This document shows positions 1 through 10,360 of a DNA stretch of 64,000 nt, in pieces (position 1 is the stretch's first letter; every line of letters begins with the position of its first letter). A program made the translations under genes and the position numbers. The notes beneath the pieces were generated by a model. The model did not search any database. It was not told the DNA's origin and saw nothing but the letters and a program-made list of their open reading frames with translations. This stretch comes from Simmondsia chinensis (lineage: Eukaryota > Streptophyta > Magnoliopsida > Caryophyllales > Simmondsiaceae), in NCBI GenBank assembly GCA_018398585.1, contig JAGTTD010000011.1:11265846-11329845 (forward strand). The letters run 5' to 3'.

Positions 1-1199
1 ACGTTTGATTCTCATAGTATTATGCGAGCCGTTACCAGTCATGGCCCTAACTGAAATCTCCATCTCATTCTCCTCAGATTCCACTTCTTGTTTCTCCTTC
101 ACGTGGTCATTGTACTCCACTTCTCCCTCTTGACCATCTGATCCTTCATCAGCCTCAGCTCCAAAGACGAACATGAGAAGCTTAGGATTGCATTTATGTC
201 CAAAGAAATATAGCTGATTGCACTTGAAGCATAACCTTTGAGCCTTTTTCTCCTCTAAACTCGAAGACCTAGGTGTACTCTTGTTGCTAATTTGCACTGA
301 TGAGCCTGCTTGGCCACTCTTGCTCTTCTAAGCATCAGAACTTGCAAGAACCATAGCCTCATACAGCTTGGCTCTAGAATAAGCCCGGGACAAGGTCAAA
401 GGACTGATTGCTTTAACTAAGTATTTAATCCTTGGCTTGAGACCACTGATGAAGCGAGAGACATAGTATGCCTCACTAGCTCCGGGGTTCACATACATCA
501 TTCTTGCTCTAAGTTCTCGAATCGAGTCATGTACTCTCTAACTGAAGTTGTTTAAGTTACTTTGTTGAAATTATCCACCACATCCCCCGGATCCTCATCA
601 CCAAACCTCTCAGAGAATTCATCAACAAATTCAAGCCAAGTGATATCAAGATTGCTAAGAAGCAAGCTATGGAACCATACCTCATGATCTCCTTGTAAAT
701 GCACCATTGCTAACTCCATGTTCTTAGCCTCCAACACATGATAAAAGCGAGAATACGTCTCACACCTTCTAATCCAAGATTGAGGATGCGATCCATCAAA
801 TGTATCAATTTCCACCTTAAGCTGCCTGTAACCAGAGTTCGTGACCACAGCTACGCCTTCAGAATTCTCCATAGAACCTCGAGGACTGTGATGGCTTGCA
901 GGTGACAGTATTCCAGCTCCAGGAGGCATCGCTTGTCAATTTTCTTGCTCTTGCAAACCTGTCAGTTGTTGCTGTACTTGCTGCTGTGAATTAGTCATAT
1001 TTCGAGTTAGATCTCCAACAGACAATACCAATTCCCGGATCTGCTGTTGCATTTGAGCTATATGATCATCTGAACTTGAATTCGCAGCTGCAGTAGCACC
1101 AGTACTAGCACCAACATTAGCAGCAGCTCCCGCCGTAGCTCTAGTAGTCACTCCAGCATAAGTAGCAGCCTGAGCTCTAGTTGTAACTCCTCCGGCCAT
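1..1199 (-). pseudogene. gag of LTR element A, broken
   Basis: Retrotransposon Gag starting at ATG 1199-1197 (MAGGVTTRAQ...). An Ala/Thr-rich and Gln-rich N-terminus is followed by the conserved Ty3-type gag region (FDGSHPQSWIRRCE, then GDHEVWFHSLLLSN) and a CCHC zinc knuckle near 190-240 (CFKCNQLYFFGHKCN). Damage: an in-frame TGA at about 933-935, a stop at about 552-554, a frameshift near 515 and another stop near 330. The order and motifs match gag of element B. Gag would form the virus-like particle; this copy cannot make a full product. It continues past the window start. Confidence 0.85.
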
Positions 1200-1332
1200 T
1201 GCCAAAGCTTTCTTGCGTCTAGCCAGATCCAATCGAGCAATGAGCAATCAATTGCAAGCAAACGCAAGCTCTAAAGTGCAAATCAGCCACTTTGGAATGC
1301 AATTTCAGCAAAATGAATGCAAAATTCAGCAA

Positions 1333-1344
1333 GCTCTGATACCA
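1333..1344 (-). other. Primer-binding site, initiator tRNA-Met type
   Basis: The minus strand reads TGGTATCAGAGC directly downstream of the LTR. This is the standard complement of the 3' end of plant initiator tRNA-Met used by many Ty3/gypsy and Ty1/copia elements. Confidence 0.85.
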
Positions 1345-1346
1345 AT

Positions 1347-1688
1347 TGTTATGATTCAAGATCAATCTTGAATCATAACCTAGGATAGAAGTAGAATTGG
1401 AGTTGAGAAGTAGAGAAATTGAGAGAAGAAGTAGAGAGAATTGAGATTGAGAAAGAAGAATCAAAATGTATTTCATTCAATGAATCTAATTACAAAGACA
1501 ATCTAACCTTTTATACTCCAATCTAGCTAATGCCGGTGGAGCTAAAATATCTAGCAAGACAAGAATTAACCGACTTAACTACCTCAGCCACTACAATTAT
1601 AATGAAAGCTTTCCCCGCCAATTTCCCTTATTCAAATATTTACAAGAATTGCCACTACTTACAACCTCCCTAATTCCAAATCATAACA
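1347..1688 (-). repeat. 5' LTR of element A (342 bp)
   Basis: Begins TGTTATGATT and ends AATCATAACA on the + strand, so the LTR has TG...CA termini. A perfect 15-bp inverted repeat (1348-1362 / 1365-1379, 2-bp spacer) lies at the end next to the primer-binding site. The boundary is fixed by the adjacent PBS on one side and by the TAACA terminus on the other. Confidence 0.8.
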
Positions 1689-2282
1689 GGGGTTTAAGAT
1701 GCCCTAGAAAGCAAGTTAGTTGAGCATGATCTACAAGTAGAGACTCAGAAACATGGAACCAAAGCACGGTTTGATGTTACATTACAATAGCGGTGTTGTG
1801 GAAACAAGATTGGGCATATTATGCAATGGGTCATATTCATGTTGGCTTTCCTCAACGAACACAAGTTGCTCTTTAGATTTGCGAAACTTCTAATGAAATG
1901 CTTTAATATTAATTTTGAACCGATTTGATAGTTGATAATATGTAAACTCAACTATAATTATGCTTTAACAAAAAAAAGGATTATGGAGGCTATTATAAGA
2001 TACTATTGTGTAACTGCTAGTTCAAAAGCTACATAAATATTGTTTTGTCACATAGTGACCATCTATTTATTTTTTTTACTCAAAAGCTCTCTGAGCTGAG
2101 TTTCTAAGTCTCAAACTTCAGTTGAATGAAGATAGTATTGAATGCCATTGTAAAAGAATCATTATGTGACGGCTATGCGTAGCTCAAAATATATAACTGT
2201 GGTTGATTATTAATTGTAGCCTTGGTCTGAAAGTGTTGAAAAGTGCCTAAACTGAACAAATACCAAAACATTGGTCTTGCAG
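1689..2282 (+). other. Intron sequence 5' of the last MRS2-11 exon
   Basis: AT-rich non-coding sequence between retroelement A and the splice acceptor (…TTGCAG ending at 2282). I see no conserved gene or repeat in it. It is interpreted as the 3' part of the last intron of the transporter gene. Confidence 0.6.
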
Positions 2283-2513
2283 GATAATGTGCGAAACCAA
2301 CTGATCCAGTTCGAACTGCTGCTGACAACTGCTACCTTTGTTGTTGCCATCTACGGGGTGGTGGCCGGAATCTTTGGCATGAATTTCGAAATCCCGTTGT
2401 TCGATGACCCGGACGCGTTTAAATGGGTGCTTGGCATAACAGGGGCGTCAGGGTTCTTAATTTTTGGTTCATTTTTGTGGTTTTTCAGACATAAGAGGCT
2501 GATGCCGCTATAA
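2283..2513 (+). CDS. MRS2-11: Magnesium transporter MRS2-11/MGT10-type, last exon
   Basis: C-terminal exon of a CorA/MRS2/ALR-type Mg2+ channel. It encodes DNVRNQLIQFELLL, a first transmembrane helix (TTATFVVAIYGVVAGIF), the signature Gly-Met-Asn (GMN) selectivity motif, a short loop (FEIPLFDDPDAFKW), a second transmembrane helix (VLGITGASGFLIFGSFLWFF) and a basic tail ending RHKRLMPL. The phase is clean and the exon follows a TTGCAG acceptor; the stop is TAA at 2511-2513. The VVAGIFGMNFE and RLMPL-type ending match the plastid-targeted MRS2-11/MGT10 branch better than other MRS2 branches, by family knowledge. Family members pentamerise, and this branch acts in the chloroplast envelope. All upstream exons, including the transit peptide, are outside the window. 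There is no internal stop, so the exon looks functional. Confidence 0.85.
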   Translation, partial: DNVRNQLIQFELLLTTATFVVAIYGVVAGIFGMNFEIPLFDDPDAFKWVLGITGASGFLIFGSFLWFFRHKRLMPL

Positions 2514-2760
2514 AAAGGAGATGGAACGGCCTACTTGTATGTTGCCAGTTCCATTAGGAAAAGTAGGATACTGCTATTCTTGTGAGTAATTCTTTCCAAG
2601 TGTAGCAATAATAACACGTCTTTTAGTTACTGTGGTCATCTGTTTTGAGTTGGTATATAGTACGAATATGTTGGCATCAGTTAATTCTTTGAATGTATCT
2701 ATAATTTATATTCCTTCTTTTGCCGATGTCATTTTGATTGAAATTGTATGTAATAAAATT
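2514..2760 (+). other. 3' UTR and poly(A) signal of MRS2-11
   Basis: AT-rich sequence after the stop codon. A canonical AATAAA at 2752-2757, preceded by T/G-rich sequence (TTGTATGT), is a plausible polyadenylation signal. The cleavage site cannot be placed exactly. Confidence 0.5.
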
Positions 2761-3414
2761 AAGGTGATGTTATTACTATGATAAAATTATTAATATTAGA
2801 GCAAAGTTGTGAAATTTTTTAGCTAGTATTCACTACTAGTCACATTAGTACTCTGACTATATCATTTGTCGGTGACAATAACAACACTCGAAATTTAAGT
2901 TATTAGGATAATCGGCTGAAGAAAGCTTGAACGTGTCAGGATTAAGGGTGGGGCTTCGCTCAACATTATAAACTTGGTTGGGTTAGCTTTGAGCCAAGCT
3001 TGGTTTGCCTAGGTTCTACGAGGCTCGTTTAGGCATATTTTGGCTAAGTTAGACTTAATACTCTTTTAAGCTTAATTGTGATTTGTTTTAACTCATAGTT
3101 TAACTTGATTAGTGGCGGATCTATGTGCAAAGGACCGGGGTGCATGGACATTGTAGATTTATCATCCGACCTTTGAATAGTTATTGTACATGTGTATTTG
3201 ATATTCGATATATTGCAGTAGCCCCCATGGGGTTCTGGTGGTTGGCATTCCTTAAACCTATGCTTTGGTCACTAGTTCGTATCTGAGGCATAGCGTTTCT
3301 CTTACTGTTCTCTTAAATTTTTCATTTCCAATTATCTTTTACTCTTTCCTCACATATATCGTAAGGCATCTCCTATTTTTATCTCTCACTCGTCTAATTA
3401 ATATATGTTACTTT
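2761..3414. other. Intergenic, no gene seen
   Basis: AT-rich spacer without a supported ORF. Around 2960-3060 it has repeated 'gagcc/ggctcg' words like those near the small hAT element at 54.6 and 60.7 kb, so it may hold an unrelated degraded transposon end. Nothing else is recognised. Confidence 0.4.
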
Positions 3415-3950
3415 TTTCAAAAAGATTGAAAGGAAGTACAGAAAGATTATACGGGAATTAAAATGTAGACGTAGAAGTATTAAACTTACAAATAGGAATG
3501 GAGAACTTGATTACAAGACTCGGACAAAAATAAAATATTACAAGGACATTTTGTGTGCAGACGGAAATGTTAGGTAAAAACTCAAGTTGTGTCAGAAATA
3601 GCCTTTGCCTTAAACTGAAGGAGAGTTCCGCCTTTTATAGCCTGAGGATATTCGGATTTGAAAACGTCTTCTAAATTGAATTGGATAGTTGGGACAGTTG
3701 TTCTTGAAATATTGTCCTTGTTACAGTAAAATTCTTGAATTATTGTTACAGTAAAAGTCTTGAATTATTGTCCTGGCAACAGTACTGATACAGTGCTGCC
3801 TATTGGTTGAATTATTGACTTTTGTCTTTTTCCTTGATTTTTTTTCAAAGGAGGTTGAACGGATCACTTTGGGAGGAATTAACCTCCTCACCCTGTTCTT
3901 CTGCAGAGGAATTTTGAATTTGCTGGAGTAATTAAGCTAGAAGTTCCTTT
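3415..3950 (-). repeat. Pararetrovirus leader/promoter region, inverted copy
   Basis: Reverse complement of the leader region at 7030-7568 and clearly alignable over most of its length. Shared stretches include the 'ggaggttaa…cctcc' palindrome region, the 'caactgtcccaactatcc' stretch and the poly(A)-side 'ctttttgaa'. The copy stops at about the place that corresponds to the transcript 3' end in the plus copy. Confidence 0.8.
3631..3640 (-). promoter_or_regulatory. TATA box of pararetrovirus leader (inverted copy)
   Basis: The minus strand reads CTATAAAAGG in the expected place of the caulimovirid full-length-transcript promoter. The corresponding position in the plus copy (7339-7348) is mutated to CTATGAAAGG, so only this inverted copy keeps an intact TATA element. 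Confidence 0.6.
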
Positions 3951-4079
3951 GAAAATCGAACTTTAGACTTGGATTTGGTGGAACAAGTTGAGGCTTGTTT
4001 TGTGGTATGGGGTTTTTGAGGAGTAAGCAAAGAATTTTGAAAGAATATCAGTGGAACAATCTTGTTCAATAATGCATTT

Positions 4080-6541
4080 ATCCCACTATTTGATTAGCAA
4101 ATACCACATCAAGTAAAGAACCTGAATTAGAAAATATTCAAATACCAGATGAACCGATCTCAAATGATAAATTCCTTCAAATAATAGAAAGAATAGAATA
4201 TCAAAAGTGGTATGTACATATCACACTTCATGTTTTAAAAAATTATAAAATCCAACCCTAGCTCTTGTAGACTCAAGAGTTGATCTCAATTGCATCCAAG
4301 GACTCATCCCTTTAAAGTACTATGAAAAGACTACAGAAAGCCTTGAAATAGCAAGTGGAACAAGAATGAAAATTCAATGCGAATTATCAATTCTTATATA
4401 TGCAATAATGGTATTTGTTTCAAAACCCCGTTTATATTAGTAAAAGCCTTTCAACAACAAATAATACTAGGAACCCAATTCCAAACTCAAATCTATCCCT
4501 TCTCCATTAACAAAGAAGAAATCCAAACAAATATAATGGGCACTCCAATAACATTTCAATTTGCTAACCCTACTTTGCAAAGAGATTAAAATCTTCTTCA
4601 ATATTTAAACAATAAATTTACCCCGTAACAAAAAAATCTCATATCCAATATCTTCAAAAAGAAATAAAATTCCAACGACTTGAAAAACAATTAACATCAC
4701 ATCATACTCAAGAAAAAAATTCACAATTTAACTAATAAAATAACAAATGAAGTATGTTCTGATCTTCCCAAACTTTTTGGGACAGAAAGCAACTTATTGG
4801 CACCCTACCATATATAAAGACTTAAATGAAAAGAATATTCCCACCAAAGCACGGCCTATTGAAATGAATAAAGAATTATTACAATACTGCAAATAAGAAA
4901 TTCAAACACTTTTAGATAAAAAATTAACTTGACTTTCAAATCACCATGGAGTTGCTCAGCTTACAAACAGGATGAACTTGAATGAAGAGTTCTAAGACTT
5001 GTTATCAATTATAAACCTCTCAATAAAATTGTCTACGTACCCAACCTCAAACGAAAGAGAACTGCTCAATAAATATAAAATGCTAATATTTTCTCAAAAT
5101 TTGGTTTAAAAAGTGGATTTAGGCTAAATTAATGAAAATAATCGATAAAAAACAGCATCTACGGTTCCATTTAGCTATTATGAATGGAATGTAATGCCTT
5201 TTGGACTCAAAAATGCCCCTTCAAAATTTTAAAACATTATGAATGATATTTTTACTCAATATAAAGAATTCGTCATTGTTTACATAGATGATATTCTTTT
5301 TTTTTTTTCCTTGTTGCATTGATTAGCATTTCGAACACTTAAACAATCTTCTAGGTATTATCAAAAGAAATGGATTAGTCTTATCTGTCTCAAAAATGAA
5401 ACTATTTCAAACATAAGTCAGATTTTTGGGACATGACATTTTTCAAGGAACAATAAAATCAATTGCAAGAGTAATTGAATTTGCAGATAAATTTCCAGAT
5501 CAATTAAAAGAAAAAACCCAATTACAAAGATTTTTATGATGTTTGAACTATATTTCAGATTTCTTTCCCATTCTTAGACAGCTATGTCAGCCAATGTATC
5601 AAAGACTAAAAAACAATCCTCCTCCATGGGCTGATGAACATTCAAAGGTAGTTCAAACCCTTAAGTCAAGGGTCATGACTGCAAAAGTCTAGACCTAACC
5701 AGAAGCACACCTTATAGTAGAAAGGGATACTTCTGATTTAAGCTATGGAAGAATATTCAAACAAAGTCTAGACCTAAACCAACTAGAACAAGTGGTTAGA
5801 TTTCATTCAGGTCTTTAGCTCAGACCACAAAAGAACTACTGAACAATCAAAGAAAGAAATTTTATCAATTGTTTTATGTATCTGAAAATTTCAATATGAT
5901 TTATTTACAAGAAATTTCTCCTAAGAATTGATTGCAAATTAGCAAAAGAGGCTTTACAAAAGGATGTGGAAAAACTTAGTTTCAAAACAAATTTTTGCAA
6001 GATGGCAGGCCATTTTATCCGTCTTGGACTTTGAAATAGAATATAAGGAGAAAAGAACTTTCTTCTTGATTTCCATACCAGAGAATTCCGTCAAGGACAC
6101 AGCTCGCAAGAGATTTCCGGTTCAGCATAATGTCCCAAGGCAAAGGAAAAAAGAAGATTCAATGCCCGGAAGATTACGCATGACCACAGATCCTTCATAC
6201 CCTTTAATCAAAATTCCCACTCAAAATACCTATTCGATTCTTTCTGATGATTTCCCACCAGTCACATACTTATCAGCAGCAGCAGCCAAAGCTTTAAGCT
6301 CCTTTCCTACAAGGCTTCTAGCACCGCTGAATAAACGGCCTCCAGCACCCCAATCCCTAAATCAACGACGTCAAAGCTCCCTGCCTTCTCAAAATGCCCA
6401 ATACTTTTCAAAACCACAATTAGAACACATCTTCCTTATAAAACACAATGATCCTCTCTCAATTCAAGAAGTCCAAGATTTAGTCAATAACACATTCCCT
6501 AAAAATTTTCAATGGCTCTTAGCCGACATTCAAAGAACTTA
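4080..6541 (+). pseudogene. Pararetrovirus protease-reverse transcriptase-RNase H remnant
   Basis: Degenerate pol-like region. An aspartic-protease segment starts near 4267 (active site reads DSRVD where DSGxD/DTGxD is expected) and continues into the longer open stretch 4377-4589. An RT segment spans about 4960-5640, with 'SYYEWNVMPFGLKNAP' and the catalytic YIDDIL at 5281-5298, then a thumb region ending 'NPPPWADEHSKVV'. An RNase H-like tail (RWQAILSVLDFEIEY, 6000-6045) leads into an open stretch ending TAA at 6540-6542. Many stops and frameshifts separate these pieces. The motif spacing is caulimovirid rather than LTR-retrotransposon, and no integrase is seen. Long dead by sequence. Confidence 0.8.
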
Positions 6542-7080
6542 AAATTTTTATTAATTTGTTTTAATTCACACAGAATCAGCTCAATTGGATCATAAAAGGG
6601 ATGAAAAAACATGTGAAATTCTTTATTCATCTTGTAAAATTCTAAATGTTTGGCATACCAAAGATTTTTAATTTACCCTGTACACACCAAGGCAGTTTTC
6701 TCAACCATTTAGACCAAGTGTTTTTACTTATCAAGACTACAAAATGGCTTGGATTAGAGATTTTACAAACCTTTTGATTATTCATGATTTTTTTTTTTAA
6801 TTTAAAAAGAAATCCAAACGATTTCCAACATGGTTCTTCGAATGGTAGGACTACTTCACCAATATATTTCCTCAAAATGATCTGTTCAACCTGCTTTGAA
6901 GGTCCAAGACTACTCCAGTCATGGTTTCTTCAATTTAAAAAAAAAATCCAGACAATTTCCATCATGGTTCTTCGAATGGTGGTACTATTTCGGCAGCACC
7001 CCCAATATATTTCTTCAGAATGAACTGTTCAACCTCTGTTCAACTACTCCAGCAGATTCAAGACTCCTCTTTCAAAGAGG
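6542..7080 (+). pseudogene. Pararetrovirus 3' region with internal tandem duplication
   Basis: Continues the viral insertion between the pol remnant and the leader. Short stretches such as QDYKMAWIRDFTNLL can be read, but the frame is broken throughout. A segment of about 100 bp is present twice in direct orientation (about 6798-6893 and 6930-7033; shared words 'atggttcttcgaatggt' and 'aatatatttc'). No function is assigned. Confidence 0.5.
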
Positions 7081-7624
7081 AACAAGTCGAGGAGGTTAAT
7101 TCCTCCCAAAGTGATCCGTTTAACCTCCTTTGAAGAAAAATCAAGGAAAAAGATAAAAATTCAATAATTCAACCAATAAACAACACCGTAGTAGTACTGT
7201 AGCATGGACAATAATTCAAGACTTTTACTATAGCAATAATTCAAGAATTTTACGGTAACAAGTACTACAATTCAAGACCAACTGTCCCAACTATCCAATT
7301 CAATTCCAAAGACGTTTACAAATTCAGAGAACCTCAGGCTATGAAAGGCGAAACTTTTCTTTAGTTCAAGGCAGAGGCGATTTTAGACACAGCTTGAGTG
7401 TTTGCTTAAAATTTTCTTCTGCACACAAAATTTTCTTGTTATATTTTGTATTTTGTCCAATTCTTGTAATCAAGTTATCCTTTCCAACTTGGAAGTTTAA
7501 TACTTTTATATCTGTATTTTAATTCCCGTATTTATCTTTTTGTACTTAGTTTCATCTTTTTGAATAAAACTATCTTTCAAATTTTTCCTTTCAATCCAGT
7601 ATCTAGTAATTGGTATCAGAGCCA
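7030..7624 (+). promoter_or_regulatory. Pararetrovirus leader region (plus copy) with poly(A) signal and primer-binding site
   Basis: Plus-oriented counterpart of 3415-3950. It holds a mutated TATA (CTATGAAAGG, 7339-7348), an AATAAA at 7563-7568, and TGGTATCAGAGCCA at 7611-7624, the initiator tRNA-Met primer-binding site used for minus-strand DNA synthesis in caulimovirids. Confidence 0.75.
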
Positions 7625-7833
7625 GTTACAAAGACTTTTCACCAGTAATTTCACAGAAATACTGTAAACACCAACTAGGAGCGTTATTAAGCCAAGTGGT
7701 CCCATTGGTCAGCCGACTAGGCGGTCCCATTGGGTGATCCCATCACCGTAACTTAGGTGTTCCCTGTCTGAATAGTGTCCAAACAGTAGAACTATATAAG
7801 AACTGTTAAGTATGTTCAATTACGTCTATAACA

Positions 7834-8109
7834 ATGCCCAGTTTAAAAATGGCTAGCTCAATTAGAAGAATGTTTTCTAAACAACCTACTAGTTCTAGTA
7901 CTTCAAGAACTATTACTTCAAAAGAAGCTTCAAAAACATCGACAAACCCAAAAAATTTTGCAAATTGGCCTATCCCAAGCGAGAATTTTGAATCAATTTA
8001 TCAAATTGTACGTTTGATTTCAAAATTGTTTTTTCAAGCAAAACTCGTGAACACTCGATGGCTATTGATAAGGAAACCAGTGAACACTACTTTTGGAGGT
8101 TCAAGATAA
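7834..8109 (+). pseudogene. Pararetrovirus first ORF, N-terminal fragment
   Basis: A 91-codon open stretch about 210 bp after the primer-binding site, where the first large viral ORF would start. It is Ser/Thr-rich at the start, then basic. It ends early in a stop, and viral similarity seems to fade by about 8175, so only the start of the polyprotein is present. No domain can be named with certainty. Confidence 0.5.
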
Positions 8110-8175
8110 TCAAACTGAAATTGTGAAACGTCTCAAATGGAATGAAATAACCATTCCAGATTTCTGCAGTTAATC

Positions 8176-9050
8176 CTTTAACACGGACTGTGGAATTGCA
8201 ATTCTAATTCCAATTCGGATGGGATTGGAATCTGATGGAATTGATATTCCATTGTTTTGTTTCCTTAAAAGAATTAGAGGTTGGAATTATAATTACATAA
8301 TTATTCGAATCATCAAGGATTTTTGGTCAATAGGAGTATTTTGAGTTTTAAATCAACTATGGTTGGATTTTTTTCGGAATGGTTCACATTACGTTCCAAT
8401 TATTATGGTTAGAGCGATTCAATTCAGTTTGAATTATTCGTTATTCGAGTCAAATTTGATCGATATTGTGTTGGAGAATTTGATGTTTAAGTTACCTTGG
8501 ATTTTTAGGTAATCGGGTTAGGTGTTTTCGGGATTCAGGCTAATTATGATCGAGTTTTAGTTTATTTACTCGAGTCATCATAGTTTTGGAACAAATGACT
8601 TTTATCATCTAAAATTTCGATTAATCTTAAGCTGAGTTTGAGATACATCAGGTCATTTTGAGTATGGGTCATATTAAGTTTTAGTCCACTTCAGTTCAAC
8701 TTGTTTACATCACATTCAATTCGAATAGTTTCAATTTTTGGATTTGAATCATCTCGAGTTTCGGGTCAATCGGGTCAGATCACTTTGACTTTTTGGTTAT
8801 TTCACGTTTAAGTCATTCGAGATGGGTGATTTCGAGGTTCGGGTGAAATTTTAGGTTGTGTCTAAGGCTCTACATTTTGAGTCATCTTAGATTTGGGATA
8901 ATCAAGTTGGGTCATTTTGAGTTTTAGGTCAATGGAGTTAAATGGAATTGCAATTCCTTACCTCCACCCCCAAGGAATTGAAAATTATAATTTTCGATTA
9001 AAATCCAATTCCATGGAATTGGATAGTGGAATTATAATTCCAATTCAAGC
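8176..9050. other. AT-rich spacer with ggaatt/aattcc palindromes
   Basis: No coding sequence. Both ends (about 8183-8260 and 8935-9060) are rich in short self-complementary 'ggaattnnaattcc' words, which suggests an old MITE. I could not define clean terminal inverted repeats or a target duplication. The interior has repeated 'gggtcatttcgagttt'-like phrases. Confidence 0.35.
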
Positions 9051-9052
9051 AG

Positions 9053-9790
9053 GTGAACAGAAATGGAATTCTAGAACCATTGAATGCTCATAGTCATAAT
9101 GAGGGATTGGAATCGTGTATGGAACTGGCACAAGATATTGAGGAGACTTCCAAGGTAGGGACAAGGAGGAGAAGACAAAAACCCAGGCATCAGGTGCCTA
9201 CTGATGGTGCTACTAAGAGGGAGTGTAGGGCAATCAAACGTTGGAAAAAGGAACAAGAGAAACTGAACCTAAAAGAGTTGCTTAAAGATATTGTCTCCAG
9301 GAAGCGGTGATAAGAAGACGCCTAAGAAATTGACCAAAGCAAACTGGAAAGAAGCTCGGGTTGGCTTTTCATGGTGATGAATCTCTCATGATCGAGTGCT
9401 TTGCAATGATGGACTAGGGTGCGACTTGCAGTAGCTTTCTCCCTCGGGTCTCTGTTGGTGTTGCTGTGCTCCTCTCTTCCTCAGTTTCTCGCCTGGCTTT
9501 CTTTCAGTTCTGTTGTGTGTTTTTTCTTCCTGCTCTTATTTCTGCCTTCCTTTCCTGTTTTCTATTCTCCCGTCGGGGCTTTGGTTTTTCTATTGTGCAA
9601 GTTGTAGGGCTGTATCCAGTCTTGTTTTTGTTTTTCCTATTCCTGTTGTCCTCCCTGTTGTTGTTTTTCCTTGATCGGATTTTCTGTACCACCTTCCGTT
9701 TACAGGGTGTTTAGGGCTCGCTTGTTGAGGTCCCTGATTTGTACTTCGGCTTCGCCGACATTTATCAGAAAAAAGAAAAAAAAAAAAAGC
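9053..9790 (+). mobile_element. Probable LINE (non-LTR retrotransposon) 3' remnant
   Basis: An 85-codon open stretch (9053-9310) ends in a Lys/Glu-rich segment (ECRAIKRWKKEQEKLNLKEL). It is followed by a T-rich, G-poor 3' UTR ending 'gtacttcggcttcgccgac' and a poly(A) tail at about 9769-9788. That ending is typical of plant L1-type LINE 3' ends. No endonuclease or reverse transcriptase remains, so this is a deleted or truncated copy. Moderate confidence for the 3' end, low for the ORF. Confidence 0.4.
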
Positions 9791-9959
9791 AATACAGGTT
9801 ATACAAGATCTTCAAGACATTCAACTTCATCTATACCTACCCAAAACGAGGATATGTAAGCAGTACCGCTTCAACAAAAATTAGGAGAATGCACCTAAAT
9901 CCTCCCTTAGCCCCCCCCCCCCCCCAAAATAAATGTGCATACAAAAGAATTCAAAATAA

Positions 9960-10360
9960 ATAAAAAAATACTTAAGCAATGATTTTGAGTCAAAACAAAA
10001 TAAGGCCAAATGGCAATGGTTTTATCAAACTTTCAATAAAGAAAGAAGAGAAGAAATTATTGAAATATACTATAATGAAATTACTCAACAATCAAAGAAG
10101 AAAATTTATCAAATGTTTTATATATCTCAAAAAAATTTCAAAATGATTTATACAACAAGAAATTTCTTTTAACAATTGAATGCAAATCAGCAAAAGAGGT
10201 TAGATGGCAATCCATTTTATCTGTCTTTGACTTCATTTATCAAAAGAGAAAATAATTCTCTTTCAAATTTCCTGACAAGAGAATTGCTTCAAGGACACAG
10301 CTCACAATAGATTTCTATTTCAACACGATGTCCAAAGACAGAAGAAAAACAATATTACAA
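9960..10360 (+). pseudogene. Second pararetrovirus fragment (RNase H region)
   Basis: Parallels 5830-6130. Both carry the words for 'ECKSAKE', 'RWQSILSVFDF' and the 'ctcaaggacacagctc' stretch. It is interrupted by stops and flanked by unrelated DNA. It is either a separate insertion or a piece split off the main insertion by the LINE and spacer between them. Confidence 0.65.

Larger units (their letters stand above)
1..1688 (-). mobile_element. LTR retrotransposon A, 5' part (Ty3/gypsy, chromovirus-like)
   Basis: The 5' portion of a minus-strand Ty3/gypsy element: LTR at 1347-1688, primer-binding site at 1333-1344, then gag running out of the window at position 1. Gag and LTR resemble those of element B (54803-60273), so they are relatives. 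It lies upstream of the last MRS2-11 exon in the opposite orientation, so it appears to sit inside that gene's last intron. The other LTR and the target-site duplication are outside the window, so completeness cannot be judged. Gag has several in-frame stops and at least one frameshift. Confidence 0.85.
3415..8175. mobile_element. Endogenous pararetrovirus insertion (Caulimoviridae, petu-/florendovirus-like), rearranged
   Basis: A degenerate, genome-integrated plant pararetrovirus. In order: leader/intergenic region in minus orientation (3415-3950); protease, reverse transcriptase and RNase H remnants (+, about 4080-6541); a 3' ORF remnant (6542-7080); the same leader region in plus orientation (7030-7568) with poly(A) signal; a tRNA-Met primer-binding site (7611-7624); and the 5' start of the first ORF (7834-8109). 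The wrap-around order (ORF end, leader, PBS, ORF start) is what integration of a circular genome gives. Frames have many stops and frameshifts, so nothing is expressible as it stands. Genus assignment is by motif style and is tentative. Confidence 0.8.

Noticed and set aside
7611..7624. tRNA gene fragment (TGGTATCAGAGCCA)
   Set aside because: It is the complement of the tRNA-Met 3' end in primer-binding-site position, with no tRNA body around it. The same holds for 1333-1344, 59963-59975 and 63904-63916.
9419..9714. Overlapping hydrophobic small proteins
   Set aside because: Phe/Leu-rich peptides arise from the T-rich 3' UTR of the probable LINE; several frames are open at once.
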